Origin: an uncultured Collinsella sp.
GTDB lineage: Bacteria; Actinomycetota; Coriobacteriia; Coriobacteriales; Coriobacteriaceae
NCBI GenBank assembly: GCA_905207425.1
Contig: CAJLLB010000022.1
Location: 1-19,043, forward strand
DNA: 19,043 nt
Direction of reading: 5' to 3'
Positions within the stretch are counted from its first letter, which is position 1; each line of letters starts with the position of its first letter. A program made the translations under genes and the position numbers. The notes under the pieces are model-generated. The model searched no databases, was not told where the DNA came from, and saw nothing but the letters and a program-made list of their open reading frames with translations. This document shows positions 8,161 through 15,372 of this stretch, piece after piece.

Positions 8161-8283
8161 GGCCGGTTTTGGGTTATTTCCCAAAACGTCCTCGGACATG
8201 CAAAGAGGCTCCGCTGCGCGCGTTGCGCGGCGGAGCCTCTTTGCGTCCTGCGGGATGTTTTGGAAAATAACCCAAAACCGGCC
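8161..8283. repeat. 123-bp nested inverted repeat with a bidirectional terminator core
   Basis: Outer arms of about 30 bases start GGCCGGTTTTGGGTTATTT (8161-8179) and end AAATAACCCAAAACCGGCC (8265-8283); they are inverted copies apart from two positions. After an unpaired 8-base stretch the inner arms GCAAAGAGGCTCCGC (8200-8214) and GCGGAGCCTCTTTGC (8230-8244) pair perfectly, with a GC-rich loop. The inner hairpin, with AAAG on one side and CTTT on the other, looks like a two-way terminator. It starts 27 bases after the glycyl-domain stop. The outer arms are longer than a terminator needs. Confidence 0.85.
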
Positions 8284-8377
8284 ATGTGGGGTCCTTTGGA
8301 GTCACCCTTTAGGCGGAACTCTCCTAATTATTTGGATGAGTCGTTTACTTACTTGTACTGTTACCGTCTTCCCGCTC

Positions 8378-8417
8378 TTGTTGGGGTATGCTTTGTTCGT
8401 ATGTAAACGTATGACAT
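8378..8417 (+). promoter_or_regulatory. lacI-family gene promoter with overlapping operator
   Basis: A possible promoter is TTGTTG (8378-8383), 16 bases, TATGTA (8400-8405). The sequence TATGTAAACGTATGACAT (8400-8417) matches the operator pattern GnAAACGnTTGACATAT seen three times at 9501-9585 and overlaps the -10, which predicts autorepression. The rest of 8284-8377 shows nothing I can name. Confidence 0.6.
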
Positions 8418-8436
8418 GTTGATGGGGGAGGGTGCT

Positions 8437-9447
8437 ATGGCTCGCGAGAGTGCTCGTTCTAAGGATACGGCTAAGCCTGGCATCAAGGAAGTTGCGGCGG
8501 TGGCGGGGGTTTCGCCTACTACGGTATCTCGCGTGCTTAATAATCGCGGCTATATTAGCCAAGAGACCCGCGATAAGGTCCATGCCGCGATGAAGCGCAT
8601 CAACTATACGCCCAACGATATCGCCCGTGCCATGCTCAACGGTCGCCTGAATCTTATCGGTATGATCGTCCCCTATGTCAGCAGTCCGTTTCATGCCCAA
8701 GTGGTTCAAGTCATTGAGCATACCCTGGCCGAAAACGGTTTTAAGATGCTGCTGTGCAATAGCGCCAATCGACCCGAGCTTGAGCGCTCTTATATCGACA
8801 TGCTTCGACGCAATATGGTTGATGGCGTCATCGTCAACTCGCTTAATATCGGTGCCGAGGCGTATGCCGAGATGGGTTTGAGTCTGGTTGGTATCGACTG
8901 CGACCTTGGCGAGGCCTCTGTTCAGATTGCGAGCGACAGCTATAGTATCGGCGAACTTGCCACGCGTCGCCTGATCGATGACGGGTGTTCGCGCATCCTG
9001 TACCTGCGCAGCAATAGCCGCATGCGCATGCCTGCCAATAAGCGTACCGATGCCTACCTCGATGTTGTTGAGCAGGCCGGTTTGCCCGCGCTTGTCCGTG
9101 AGGTCGAGTTCGTTAAGCCCGACGACGAAAAGAGCGCGGTCGTTGCGAAGATCCTCGATGAGAACCCCGATATTGACGGCATCTTTGCGGGAGACGACAC
9201 GATGGCGGCTATCTGTCTTAACGTGATGAAGCAGCGCGGCTTGAGCGCTCCGGGCGATATTAAGGTCGTGGGCGCGGATGGTGCCCGCCGCACTATGACG
9301 TTTATGCCTGACTTAACAACCGTTCGCCAAGATATCGATCGCATCGGAGAGCTCGCGGCGCAATCCATCATTGCTCTTATTAACGGCGAAAAGCCCGAAT
9401 CGAATATCAAGCTCCCCGTTGAACTCATTGAGGGTAAAACCGCGTAG
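8437..9447 (+). CDS. LacI/GalR-family transcriptional repressor of the fructoside locus
   Basis: A 336-residue DNA-binding repressor. The N-terminal helix-turn-helix and hinge lie at about 15-65 (IKEVAAVAGVSPTTVSRVLNN, then INYTPNDIARAMLNG). The periplasmic-binding-protein-like sensor domain follows (LIGMIVPYVSSPFHAQVVQ, DGIFAGDDTMAA, VVGADG, PDLTTVRQD). I chose ATG 8437 because GGGGGAGGG lies five to thirteen bases upstream; a start at 8416 would add seven unconserved residues. Matching operator-like sites lie in its own promoter, upstream of the GH32-like gene, and upstream of the EIIBC gene, so it likely controls that operon and itself. The effector is probably a phosphorylated fructoside, inferred from context only. 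Confidence 0.93.
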   Translation: MARESARSKDTAKPGIKEVAAVAGVSPTTVSRVLNNRGYISQETRDKVHAAMKRINYTPNDIARAMLNGRLNLIGMIVPYVSSPFHAQVVQVIEHTLAENGFKMLLCNSANRPELERSYIDMLRRNMVDGVIVNSLNIGAEAYAEMGLSLVGIDCDLGEASVQIASDSYSIGELATRRLIDDGCSRILYLRSNSRMRMPANKRTDAYLDVVEQAGLPALVREVEFVKPDDEKSAVVAKILDENPDIDGIFAGDDTMAAICLNVMKQRGLSAPGDIKVVGADGARRTMTFMPDLTTVRQDIDRIGELAAQSIIALINGEKPESNIKLPVELIEGKTA

Positions 9448-9500
9448 TTCATCCCGTGCCAAAAGAATTCCTCAAACACCTCTGATGACCGTTCGCCGGC

Positions 9501-9519
9501 ATATGTCAACCGTTTGCCG
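9501..9519 (-). promoter_or_regulatory. LacI-type operator (distal, reverse orientation)
   Basis: ATATGTCAACCGTTTGCCG on the plus strand is the reverse complement of the pattern GnAAACGnTTGACATAT. It lies 31 bases before the tandem operators and could serve as an auxiliary or looping site. Confidence 0.6.
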
Positions 9520-9549
9520 ACGACTGGAACTGCGAAAAGACGTATTGGT

Positions 9550-9588
9550 GTGAAAACGTTTGACATATGAAAACGATTGACATATCTT
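9550..9588 (+). promoter_or_regulatory. Tandem LacI-type operators overlapping the GH32 operon promoter
   Basis: Two adjacent 17-base units differ at one position: TGAAAACGTTTGACATA (9551-9567) and TGAAAACGATTGACATA (9568-9584). The first contains TTGACA (9560-9565), an ideal -35, with TATCTT (9583-9588) as -10 after 17 bases. Repressor binding would therefore cover the promoter. The Shine-Dalgarno GAAAGGA is at 9616-9622. Confidence 0.75.
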
Positions 9589-9631
9589 GCAGTTGTACCG
9601 AGTTAGTATCTCGTGAGAAAGGAAGTCTCGG

Positions 9632-11014
9632 ATGCACAAGGTGTATTACCAGCCTGAGGGAATTTGGGTAGGCGACATCATGCCGTACGGCGAGGACGGC
9701 ACGTTCTATCTCTATCATCAGCGTGACACGCGAAACCCCGGACCTTTCGGAGAGCCGTTTGGCTGGGCACTCGCGACAACCAAGGACTTCGTCAATTACA
9801 AAGACTTTGGCGAGAGCCTTGAGCGTGGCGGCGACGAGGAAGTCGACCAGTATGTTTATGCCGGCACGGTGTTTAAGGTGGGCGACAAGTACCATGCGCT
9901 CTACACTGGTTGCAATCGCGATAAGGTCAAGGCACGCTTGATGAAGCAGGTTCTTCTTCACGCAACGAGTGACGACGCCGTCAAGTGGGAGAAGAACATC
10001 GCCGAGACGCTGCTTCCGCCCCAGGAGGGTTACGATGACCGCAACTGGCGCGATCCCTTTGTGCTTTGGGATGAGGAGAACGAAGAGTACATGCTCATCC
10101 TCGGCACGCGTGTGGGCGAGGACAAGCGTCTGATGACCGGTCGTCTGGTCAAGTTCACCTCCAAGGACCTGGATACCTGGGAGTTCCAGGGCGACTGGTG
10201 GAATCCGGGCCTGTACACCATGTTCGAAATGCCTGATCTCTTTAAGATGGGCGACTGGTGGTATCTGGTGTTCTCCGAGTACAGTGATGGCAACAAGACC
10301 CGTTACCGCATGTCTCGCTCTATCAACGGTCCTTGGATCACTCCTGCGGACGATTCCTTCGATGGCCGCGCGTACTATGCCGCGCGTACCGCATTTGATG
10401 GCGAGCGCCGCGTTCTCTTTGGTTGGGTTCCTACGCGTGACGAGGGCGGCGACCCCAGCTCTTACCTGTGGGGTGGCACCTTTATGCCTCTCGAGATCGT
10501 TCAGCGTGCCGACGGAACGCTCGGCACCAAGCTCCCTGACAGCATGCTTGGCGCCTTTGGCGAGGCTAAGGCAGTCGAGGCCTTTGAGCTTTCCTGCGAG
10601 TCGGGCAAGGTCGAGCAGGTGCTCGCCGCGGATGCCGGTTCCACCTATATGCTCGATGCCGACATCGAGCTCGCCGGTGACGCTGCCGGCTTCTCGGTGA
10701 AGCTTGCCGAGGACGCCGAGTCCGGTCTTGCCTATGAGTTCCGCGCCAACCTGCGTGAGGGCAAGCTCGAGTTTACGGCGGCCCCCCAGTATCCGTGGTT
10801 CCAGGTCAACAACATGGGCCTCGAGCGTCCGTTGTTCTTTAAGGGCGAGGGCACTCATCATGTGCGCCTGGTCGTTGACGACGATATCGCGACCATCTTT
10901 GTCGATGATGTTGCGCTTAACGCGCGCTTCTGCAATAAGCAGGGCCAGGGTGTGGCACTGACGGTCACCGACGGTACGCTCAAGTGCGCAAATGCAACGA
11001 TCGCGTCTCTGTAA
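9632..11014 (+). CDS. GH32-like glycoside hydrolase (divergent beta-fructosidase type)
   Basis: A 460-residue enzyme of the five-bladed beta-propeller clan GH-J, expected to hydrolyse a beta-fructoside, possibly phosphorylated by the neighbouring PTS. The nucleophile region is IWVGDIMPYG, with Asp15 in place of the usual WxNDPNG. The transition-state motif Arg140-Asp141-Pro142 (WRDPFVLW) is intact. The acid/base Glu199 sits in FEMPDLF, where classical enzymes have ECPDLF. The C-terminal third (about 320-460) is a beta-sandwich with WFQVNNMGLERPLFF and VRLVVDDDIATIFVDD. No signal peptide is present, so it is cytoplasmic. ATG 9632 has GAAAGGA nine bases upstream. The EIIBC follows after 45 bases. 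Its exact substrate is unclear. Confidence 0.85.
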   Translation: MHKVYYQPEGIWVGDIMPYGEDGTFYLYHQRDTRNPGPFGEPFGWALATTKDFVNYKDFGESLERGGDEEVDQYVYAGTVFKVGDKYHALYTGCNRDKVKARLMKQVLLHATSDDAVKWEKNIAETLLPPQEGYDDRNWRDPFVLWDEENEEYMLILGTRVGEDKRLMTGRLVKFTSKDLDTWEFQGDWWNPGLYTMFEMPDLFKMGDWWYLVFSEYSDGNKTRYRMSRSINGPWITPADDSFDGRAYYAARTAFDGERRVLFGWVPTRDEGGDPSSYLWGGTFMPLEIVQRADGTLGTKLPDSMLGAFGEAKAVEAFELSCESGKVEQVLAADAGSTYMLDADIELAGDAAGFSVKLAEDAESGLAYEFRANLREGKLEFTAAPQYPWFQVNNMGLERPLFFKGEGTHHVRLVVDDDIATIFVDDVALNARFCNKQGQGVALTVTDGTLKCANATIASL

Positions 11015-11018
11015 TGGC

Positions 11019-11036
11019 ATCAAAACGTTTTATGAT
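11019..11036 (+). promoter_or_regulatory. LacI-type operator between the GH32-like and EIIBC genes
   Basis: ATCAAAACGTTTTATGAT has the palindromic core AAAACGTTTT and resembles the upstream operators, but lacks TTGACAT. It lies four bases after the GH32-like stop and could cause an internal roadblock or join in looping. Confidence 0.5.
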
Positions 11037-11059
11037 TTCGTAAGGGAATGGAGAGGAAC

Positions 11060-12511
11060 ATGGACTACAAAGTAGTGTCTCAGCAAGTCGTCGATAACGT
11101 CGGCGGTCTGGAGAACATCGAGGGCGCCACGCATTGCGTTACGCGTCTGCGTCTGGTGCTCAAGGATACGAGCAAGTACAACAAGGCCGAGCTCGAGAAC
11201 ATCGATGGCGTCAAGGGCGTGCTGTACAACAGCGGCCAGCTCATGATCATCTTCGGTACCGGTACCGTCAACAAGGTCTACGATGAGTTTATGGCTCTGA
11301 CGGGCGTTAAGGAGATCAGCGCTTCCGAGGTCAAGGGCGCCGAGGCGGACAAGAAGGGCAAGTTCTTCTCGGTCCTCAAGGTATTCTCGGATATCTTTAT
11401 CCCCATCATTCCCGCTTTCGTCGGCGCTGCTATCATCATCGGCCTTAAGTCGCTGATCGTTGCCAACGGCCTCTTTGGCATGGAGGGCAGCCTTGCCGAC
11501 CACAGCGAGTTCCTCAAGAACCTCGCAAGCTTCTTTGCCATTATCGCCACCACGTTTGACTACCTGCCTGTCCTGGTTATGTACAGCGCGGTGAAGCGTT
11601 TTGGCGGTAACCCGATTCTGGGCATCCTCGTCGGTATCGTCATGGTTCACCCGAGCCTTATGAACCGTAACGCGTTCGTTATGGATCCGTCGGGTGCTGA
11701 GTACTGGAACTTTGGTCCGCTCTCCATCCCCATGGTTGCTTTCCAGGGCGGCGTGTTCCCTGCAATCCTGACTGCCTGGTTTATGTCCAAGGTCGAAAAG
11801 ATTGCCCAGAAGTACATCCCCGAGGTCGTCTCGTTTGTCTTTGTCCCGACCGTTACCCTGATTCTTGCTAACGTTGCCCTGTTCACCGTGTTCGGCCCGC
11901 TCGGCAACCTGATCGGCGACGTCCTCGCTGGCGTAATCGATGTCCTGTACAACAGGATGGGCGTCTTTGGCGCCTTTGTCTTTGCCGCGTTCCTGCAGCC
12001 GCTCGTCGTTACCGGTACGCATCAGTTCATCCAGGGTATTGAGGCCAACCTCGTTGCCACGACTGGCTTCAACTACATCCAGGCAATCTGGTCGGTTTCC
12101 ATCATCGCCCAGGGCGGTGGCGCCATCGGCATGTACCTCATTCACAAGAAGCATTCCAAAGAGCGCAACATCTGCATGTCGTCCTTTATCCCGACGCTGG
12201 TCGGTATCTCCGAGCCCGCAATCTTTGCTGCAAACATGCGCTACTCGATCATCCCGTTCATCTGCGCTTGCATCGGTGCAGGCTGCGGCGGTGCCTTCGT
12301 GAAGCTCTTTGAGGTGCGCGCCATCGGTCAGGGTCTGACCGGCGTGCTTGGCCTGCTCATCGTCACGCCCGAGACGCTCGTGTGGTATGTGGCTGGCAAT
12401 CTCATCGCCTTTATCGTGCCGATCGTCTTGATCTTTGCCTACAACAAGGCAAAGGGCGTGCCGACCACTGATGAAGAGGGCGCTGGTGCTGGCTTCGATG
12501 TCAGCTTCTAG
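11060..12511 (+). CDS. PTS glucose/sucrose-family EIIBC permease
   Basis: A sugar-transporting membrane component of the phosphotransferase system. The EIIB domain (about 1-80) has its phosphorylated Cys26 in GATHCVTRLRLVL. The EIIC domain (about 105-470) has many membrane segments (for example FIPIIPAFVGAAIIIGL, ILGILVGIVMVHPSL) and the family motif region around GISEPAIFAANMR. There is no EIIA domain, so phosphate must come from an EIIA encoded elsewhere. I chose ATG 11060 over 11048 because GGAGAGG (11050-11056) lies just before it and Cys26 then falls at the usual position. The sucrose-subfamily call is supported by the adjacent sucrose-6-phosphate hydrolase. A long stem-loop follows before the next gene. 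Confidence 0.92.
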   Translation: MDYKVVSQQVVDNVGGLENIEGATHCVTRLRLVLKDTSKYNKAELENIDGVKGVLYNSGQLMIIFGTGTVNKVYDEFMALTGVKEISASEVKGAEADKKGKFFSVLKVFSDIFIPIIPAFVGAAIIIGLKSLIVANGLFGMEGSLADHSEFLKNLASFFAIIATTFDYLPVLVMYSAVKRFGGNPILGILVGIVMVHPSLMNRNAFVMDPSGAEYWNFGPLSIPMVAFQGGVFPAILTAWFMSKVEKIAQKYIPEVVSFVFVPTVTLILANVALFTVFGPLGNLIGDVLAGVIDVLYNRMGVFGAFVFAAFLQPLVVTGTHQFIQGIEANLVATTGFNYIQAIWSVSIIAQGGGAIGMYLIHKKHSKERNICMSSFIPTLVGISEPAIFAANMRYSIIPFICACIGAGCGGAFVKLFEVRAIGQGLTGVLGLLIVTPETLVWYVAGNLIAFIVPIVLIFAYNKAKGVPTTDEEGAGAGFDVSF

Positions 12512-12548
12512 TTGAGCCGTTCAGCGTAATCTGAGGATAAGTCCATTT

Positions 12549-12590
12549 GGGGAAGGGCGTTCGACTCGTGTGAGTCGAGCGTCCTTCCCC
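12549..12590 (+). terminator. Long intercistronic stem-loop between EIIBC and the sucrose-6-phosphate hydrolase gene
   Basis: Nineteen-base arms (12549-12567 and 12572-12590) pair fully with two G-U pairs, starting GGGGAAGG and ending CCTTCCCC, with loop GTGT. No T-tract follows (ATAGACG). It probably stabilises the upstream message or tunes expression of the downstream gene, not full termination. Confidence 0.65.
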
Positions 12591-12612
12591 ATAGACGAGA
12601 AAGTCAACGGCG

Positions 12613-14055
12613 ATGTTTAATCAAAAAAATAAGGTGACACGCGCGGACTATGAGCAGTGGCGTGCCGGACAGGATGAGACGGCGGGTCGCATCGCGTCCG
12701 ACCCCGATAGGCTCCTGTTCCATGTGGAGCCTGAGCTTGGCTGGCTCAACGACCCCAACGGTTTGGTGCAGATCGGTGATACGTATCACATCTATCACCA
12801 ATACGATCCATTCGATGCTGCGCATGGCGGTCCAGTGATTTGGAATCATCTGACAACAAAGGATTTTGTGACGTACGAGAATCGCGGCCCTGTGCTGTTC
12901 CCCGATTCCGATTTGGATTCGAGCGGAGCGTATTCTGGTTCTGCCTTTGTACACGACGGCAAGATTCACTACTTCTATACCGGCAACGTCAAGCATTTTG
13001 ACCGCGATGATTACGACTACGTGTTGACGGGCCGTGAGCAAAACCAGATTCATGTGGTTGCCGAGAACCCCGACGAATTGGGCGAGAAGCGCATAGCTGT
13101 TGGGCCGGTCGATTACCCCGACGATATCGGTACGCACGTGCGTGATCCCAAAATCCTTGAACACGATGGTATCTACTACATGGTTCTGGGCGCTCGTACG
13201 AAAGACGACCGCGGCTGCGTGCTTGTCTATACCTCGAGCGATCTAGAGGACTGGAGCTATGCGACGCGCATTGAGTTGGGCGAGAAGTTTGGCTTTATGT
13301 GGGAGTGCCCCGATCTGTTTGAGCTCGATGGTGAGCTTATTCTCGTTTGCTGTCCGCAGGGTGTGTCCGCCGATGGATGGCGTTACCGCAATCCGCACCA
13401 GTGCGTGTGGTTTCCCATCGAGGCCGATTGGGAGGCGCCGAGTTTTAAGATCGCCGGGCAGGGCATGCCCCCGATGGTCGATGCCGGCTTTGATTTCTAC
13501 GCACCGCAGTCTTTTGAGGATGCTGCGGGTCGGCGTTTGATGATCGGGTGGTCGGGTTGCCCCGATGCGACGGCAAAAAGCCCGACGGTGGCACGCGGGT
13601 GGCAGTGCGCGTTGACGGTGCCGAGAGAACTGAGCATGCGCGATGGTAAGCTCTGTCAGCAGCCGGTGCACGAGATTGAGAGGATGCGCGGCGACTGCGT
13701 TTGCGCGACAGGCGGTGAAACCGTTGAGGAGCCGGGCCGCCTGTTTGATCTTGTGGTTTCCTGTGAGGGCGCCCAGGTGATCGAGCTCGAAATCCGCAAG
13801 GGTGTCTTTGTGCGCTATGCAGACGGGATGCTTACCCTCGACATGGGTGACGAAGGCTATGGGCGCGACCAGAGGTCGATCGAGCTCAGCGAGCTTCGCG
13901 ACCTGCGTGTGCTTTCGGACACTACGATGGTCGAGATTTTTGCAAATGGCGGCGAGGCGGCACTTACGAGCCGTACCTATTCGCCGGCGGTTCCGGCGAT
14001 GGGGTTGCATGCCGAGGGTGCGGCGTCGATGGATTTCTACCGCCTCGCGCATTAA
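12613..14055 (+). CDS. scrB: Sucrose-6-phosphate hydrolase (GH32 beta-fructofuranosidase)
   Basis: Cytoplasmic GH32 enzyme that splits sucrose 6-phosphate, delivered by the PTS, into glucose 6-phosphate and fructose. The 480-residue length is typical. Catalytic motifs are classical: nucleophile Asp47 in WLNDPNG, the HQYDPFD context, Arg177-Asp178-Pro179 in HVRDPKI, and acid/base Glu231 in MWECPDLF. A C-terminal beta-sandwich follows (about 340-480), including RDLRVLSDTTMVEIFANGGE, typical of invertases. There is no signal peptide. ATG 12613 has only a weak Shine-Dalgarno (GAGAAAG). It is the last gene of the LacI-controlled cluster. Only general similarity links it to the first GH32-like protein, so the two are not recent duplicates. 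Confidence 0.93.
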   Translation: MFNQKNKVTRADYEQWRAGQDETAGRIASDPDRLLFHVEPELGWLNDPNGLVQIGDTYHIYHQYDPFDAAHGGPVIWNHLTTKDFVTYENRGPVLFPDSDLDSSGAYSGSAFVHDGKIHYFYTGNVKHFDRDDYDYVLTGREQNQIHVVAENPDELGEKRIAVGPVDYPDDIGTHVRDPKILEHDGIYYMVLGARTKDDRGCVLVYTSSDLEDWSYATRIELGEKFGFMWECPDLFELDGELILVCCPQGVSADGWRYRNPHQCVWFPIEADWEAPSFKIAGQGMPPMVDAGFDFYAPQSFEDAAGRRLMIGWSGCPDATAKSPTVARGWQCALTVPRELSMRDGKLCQQPVHEIERMRGDCVCATGGETVEEPGRLFDLVVSCEGAQVIELEIRKGVFVRYADGMLTLDMGDEGYGRDQRSIELSELRDLRVLSDTTMVEIFANGGEAALTSRTYSPAVPAMGLHAEGAASMDFYRLAH

Positions 14056-14175
14056 CCGTGTGTGGAGCGCGATTGGACTTGCTGGGCGGAATGTGTCGCA
14101 GTTGCTGCAGCGAACTACCGTTCATCGCGTATAGCTACCGTTTGCGGAATAAGTAACACTCCTTAATAAACCGTG

Positions 14176-14250
14176 TAGAATCTCAGATAAGCACGGAGTT
14201 TTCCAGGGAGACGCTGTCCTTTGTTGTGTGCAAGGGGCGGCGTCTCTTTG
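14176..14250 (+). promoter_or_regulatory. Possible promoter and leader hairpin upstream of degV
   Basis: TAGAAT (14176-14181) is a plausible -10, with GTAACA (14153-14158) as a weak -35 at 17 bases. Downstream, GAGACGC (14208-14214) pairs with GCGTCTC (14240-14246), with an inner CCTTTG/CAAGGG stem, followed by TTTGG. It could be an attenuator. I see nothing else in 14056-14331. Confidence 0.4.
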
Positions 14251-14331
14251 GCGCTTGGACGCCGTTGTGCAACAGTGCGGCGGTGCGTGCCATGTATTGA
14301 AAAGCCAATGTCGAGATGGGTCGTGATATTA

Positions 14332-15186
14332 ATGGGCAAGTACGTAATCGTGGTCGAGTCTGGGTCGGATGTGACGCCGGAGCTCTGCGAGCGCTACGGC
14401 ATCGTGCGCGTGCCCATGCATGTCACGATTGGTGACGAGACCGTCGAGGACGGCTCGATCGATCCGCTCGAGATTTATTCGCGCTGCAATGAGTTTGGCG
14501 TGATGCCCAAGACCAGTGGCTGCGCGCCTGCGGATTTTGCTCACGTGTACGACCGCATTCACGCTGAGCAGCCCGACGCGACTATTTTGCATCTTGCATA
14601 TTCCGAGGCCACGACCTGTTCGCATCAGTCCTCAAAGATTGCGGCCCAGGGGCGCGACTACGTGTTCTCCATGGACACGCGCTTTGTCTCGGTAGGCCAG
14701 TCGCTTGTTGTCGTCGAGACCGCCAAATACATCGAGGCTCACCCCGATGCCACCGTCGACGAGATCTTCGCCTTCGCGAACTCCGTCATGGACCGCGTGC
14801 TGTTGGGCTTTGTTCCTACGGACCTTGCCTTCCTTAAGGCGGGCGGTCGCTTGTCCAACGTCGCGTTCCTGGGCGCCCATCTGCTCAAGATTAAGCCCTG
14901 CATTGAGGTAACGGGCGGCAAGTTCGTGGCAACCAAGAAGTTCCGCGGCTCTATGCTCAAGTGCGCCCGCGCCTTTATTGATCACATGGTTGCCAAGGGC
15001 GAGATTGACTACTCGCACATTGGCCTGGCGTATTCGGTAGGTCTTTCCGAGGAGCTGCGCGACGACATGGAAGTCTATGCACACGATCTTGGCTTTAAGG
15101 ACATTACCTGGACTCAGGTCGGCGGCGTCATCTCGAGCCATTGCGGCCCGACCGCCTTCGGCGCGGTGCTCACGCTTAAGGCGTAA
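14332..15186 (+). CDS. DegV-family (fatty acid-binding) protein
   Basis: A cytoplasmic fatty-acid-binding protein of the DegV/FakB-like family. In some bacteria FakB proteins present fatty acids to a FakA kinase; no fakA is seen here. The 284-residue protein begins MGKYVIVVESGSDVTPELCERYG. It has KTSGCAPADFAHVY, the ATTCSHQSSKIAA lipid-phosphate-binding context, DTRFVSVGQSLVV, and LAFLKAGGRLSNVAFLGAHLLKIKPCIEV, all typical. I chose ATG 14332 because conserved sequence begins there; the frame stays open upstream without similarity. A hairpin terminator follows. A specific ligand cannot be read from the sequence. Confidence 0.92.
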   Translation: MGKYVIVVESGSDVTPELCERYGIVRVPMHVTIGDETVEDGSIDPLEIYSRCNEFGVMPKTSGCAPADFAHVYDRIHAEQPDATILHLAYSEATTCSHQSSKIAAQGRDYVFSMDTRFVSVGQSLVVVETAKYIEAHPDATVDEIFAFANSVMDRVLLGFVPTDLAFLKAGGRLSNVAFLGAHLLKIKPCIEVTGGKFVATKKFRGSMLKCARAFIDHMVAKGEIDYSHIGLAYSVGLSEELRDDMEVYAHDLGFKDITWTQVGGVISSHCGPTAFGAVLTLKA

Positions 15187-15217
15187 GGCCTGGAGTCTAT
15201 CGATTTCTATTGCCTCG

Positions 15218-15254
15218 GCGGTGGGCGGGTTGCGATAACCCTCCCGCCGCTTTT
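15218..15254 (+). terminator. Intrinsic terminator after degV
   Basis: GCGGTGGGCGGGTT (15218-15231) pairs with AACCCTCCCGCCGC (15237-15250), with one G-U pair and one mismatch, followed by TTTT. Confidence 0.8.
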
Positions 15255-15372
15255 GCGTGGAGTCAAATAGGACGACCTAATTGACCTCTAAACCGTTTCG
15301 CCATCATATGTATGGGCTAGAATGGCTCTGGCATTTATGTAACTAAAACCAATGAGAGGCAAGGTAGCGGGA

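Noticed and set aside
9550..9568. CcpA-type catabolite (cre) site
   Set aside because: The conserved CA is one base out of register with the cre pattern, and the repeat fits the local LacI regulator better.
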